The notes under the pieces are model-generated. The model did no database searches, was not told where the DNA came from, and worked only from the letters and a program-made list of their open reading frames with translations. A DNA stretch of 15,130 nucleotides, taken from contig PWVN01000050.1 of NCBI GenBank assembly GCA_003561835.1, positions 1 through 15,130 of the forward strand, in the 5' to 3' direction. Positions 14,185 to 15,130 of this stretch are shown one piece after another. The stretch's first letter is position 1. Each line of letters starts with the position of its first letter. The translations under genes were made by a program, and so were the position numbers. Source of the DNA: Syntrophomonadaceae bacterium (GTDB lineage: Bacteria > Bacillota > Dethiobacteria > PWVN01).

Positions 14185-15120
14185 TTAGCGGGCCCGAATG
14201 AACATCTGGGTATAATACTGCCCCCGGCTCCCCTGGACCATACCGATGCCGATGTAGGTGTAATTGGCGTTCAGGATGTTGGCCCTGTGACGCGAAGAAT
14301 TCATGAGGGCTGTATGGGCCCTGTCCACGGTGGAAACCCTGGCCAGGTTTTCTCCCGCCAGGCTGTAGGTGATGCCAAAGGAGCGCATCATCTCGAAGGG
14401 GGAACCGTAGGTGGGGGATTGGTGGGCAAAGTAGTCGTGCTTCACCATATCCTCGCTCTTCAAGCGGGCCACTTCCGACAGCCGGGTGTGGAGGGCCAGG
14501 GGGGGCACTCCGGCCCGGGCCCTTTCCTGATTGACCAGTTCCAGCATTCTGGCTTCCTCAGCCCGGACACCGGTGCCTGGAGCCGAAGACGGCGGCGTGG
14601 GCTGGGGCTGTGGCGCCGGCTCAGGTTCCGGAACAGGTTTGGGCGCCGGCACCGCCTCGGGCTGCGGAGCAGGTTTGGGTTCCGGCACCGGGGTGGGCGC
14701 CGGCTTTGATTCCGGGACAGGTTTGGGCTCTGGCGCCGGGGCGGGCACCTTGCCAGGCCCGGTGAGGGGGATTCGCAACATCTGTCCTGCATGGATCAGG
14801 GAAGACTGCAGGTCGTTGGCTGACATCAGCCGAGACAGTTCAACGTTGTAGAGCCGGGCAATGCCGTAGAGGGTCTGTCCCCGAACTACCCTATGTAAGA
14901 GATGTACTTCTACCCCTGAAGCCCGGGCAGCAGAGGAACGCAGGTTGATCACCAGGCGCAGGGGGAAGGAGAAGCGGCTTGCGGGAATACTGCCTCCTTT
15001 ACAGGCAGAAGAAAAGGAAAGGGTATACACCCGGGCTTCCAGGGGCGACGGCGGCAGCAGCAGAGTGAGGGTAAAGAGGAGAAGCAGGCATAAAACCGGG
15101 ATCCTCAAAGCCTTTCTCAT
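14185..15120 (-). CDS. Secreted LysM-CAP (SCP/YkwD-like) protein
   Basis: This 311-residue protein has an N-terminal signal peptide (MRKALRIPVL, then a Leu-rich core; cleavage is plausible after SPLEA, residue 29). Its LysM peptidoglycan-binding domain is at 76-118 (HRVVRGQTLYGIARLYNVEL...IHAGQMLRIP). A proline-rich linker spans 121-182, built of PxPx units such as PEPKPVPE. The C-terminal CAP domain at about 188-311 has HDYFAHQSP, AGENLA and SSRHRANILNANYTYIGIG. Such proteins (YkwD, SafA-linked) act in the wall or spore coat; the enzymatic role of bacterial CAP domains is unclear. ATG at 15118-15120 follows GAGG. The usual Trp in the W-M-N-S-x-x-H-R-xx-IL helix is replaced by Leu. Its promoter lies outside the window. 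Confidence 0.9.
   Translation of the reverse strand: MRKALRIPVLCLLLLFTLTLLLPPSPLEARVYTLSFSSACKGGSIPASRFSFPLRLVINLRSSAARASGVEVHLLHRVVRGQTLYGIARLYNVELSRLMSANDLQSSLIHAGQMLRIPLTGPGKVPAPAPEPKPVPESKPAPTPVPEPKPAPQPEAVPAPKPVPEPEPAPQPQPTPPSSAPGTGVRAEEARMLELVNQERARAGVPPLALHTRLSEVARLKSEDMVKHDYFAHQSPTYGSPFEMMRSFGITYSLAGENLARVSTVDRAHTALMNSSRHRANILNANYTYIGIGMVQGSRGQYYTQMFIRAR
14628..14757 (-). repeat. 12-nt periodic repeat encoding the proline-rich linker
   Basis: The plus-strand motif CAGGTTTGGG recurs at 14634, 14670 and 14718, at distances of 36 and 48 nt. Both are multiples of 12 and correspond to PxPx four-residue units. Surrounding 24-26 nt blocks are near copies, a sign of expansion by slippage or recombination inside the gene. 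Confidence 0.7.
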
Positions 15121-15130
15121 GTTATTCCTC

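Noticed and set aside
1..15130. CRISPR arrays, tRNA/rRNA genes, insertion sequences, phage or toxin-antitoxin genes
   Set aside because: I saw no spaced repeats, cloverleaf or rRNA sequence, transposase or integrase motifs. The whole window reads as core chromosomal genes on one strand.

Overview
The window looks like part of the chromosome of an endospore-forming Firmicute. A moderately high G+C, Clostridia-type organism (Peptococcaceae/Moorella-like) is my inference. The evidence is a set of spore genes (spoVT, spoVG, an sspF-type SASP, a Fin-like protein), strong AGGAGG Shine-Dalgarno sites, and sequences resembling sigma-G, sigma-H and sigma-A promoters. All 14 intact protein-coding genes lie on the minus strand, so transcription runs from high to low coordinates.

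In transcription order, the first part (15120-11438) holds a secreted LysM-CAP protein, a 57-residue SspF-like small acid-soluble spore protein with its own terminator, an archaeal-type nicotinate phosphoribosyltransferase, and a DUF401-type membrane protein. The second part (11315-9669) holds ispE (isoprenoid synthesis) and a MobA/GlmU-like nucleotidyltransferase. The third part is the locus known from Bacillus as spoVG-glmU-prs-ctc-pth-fin-mfd-spoVT (9492-1). Here a PpiC-type foldase lipoprotein is inserted between mfd and spoVT, and purR/yabJ are absent between ispE and spoVG.

The genes cover cell-wall precursor synthesis (glmU), PRPP supply (prs), translation (L25, Pth), transcription-coupled repair (Mfd), NAD salvage (NAPRTase) and sporulation control. 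Several units appear insulated. spoVG has a sigma-H-like promoter and a terminator that overlaps its stop codon. The L25 gene has a near-consensus sigma-A promoter and a strong terminator. spoVT has a sigma-G-like promoter.

I see no mobile element, CRISPR array, rRNA, tRNA or obviously new multi-gene system. The most notable points are a GlmU that ends before its acetyltransferase catalytic region, a decayed small membrane-protein gene between pth and the fin-like gene, a divergent Fin-like protein, and an uncharacterised transporter-like protein paired with the nicotinate enzyme. No intergenic gap exceeds about 280 bases.
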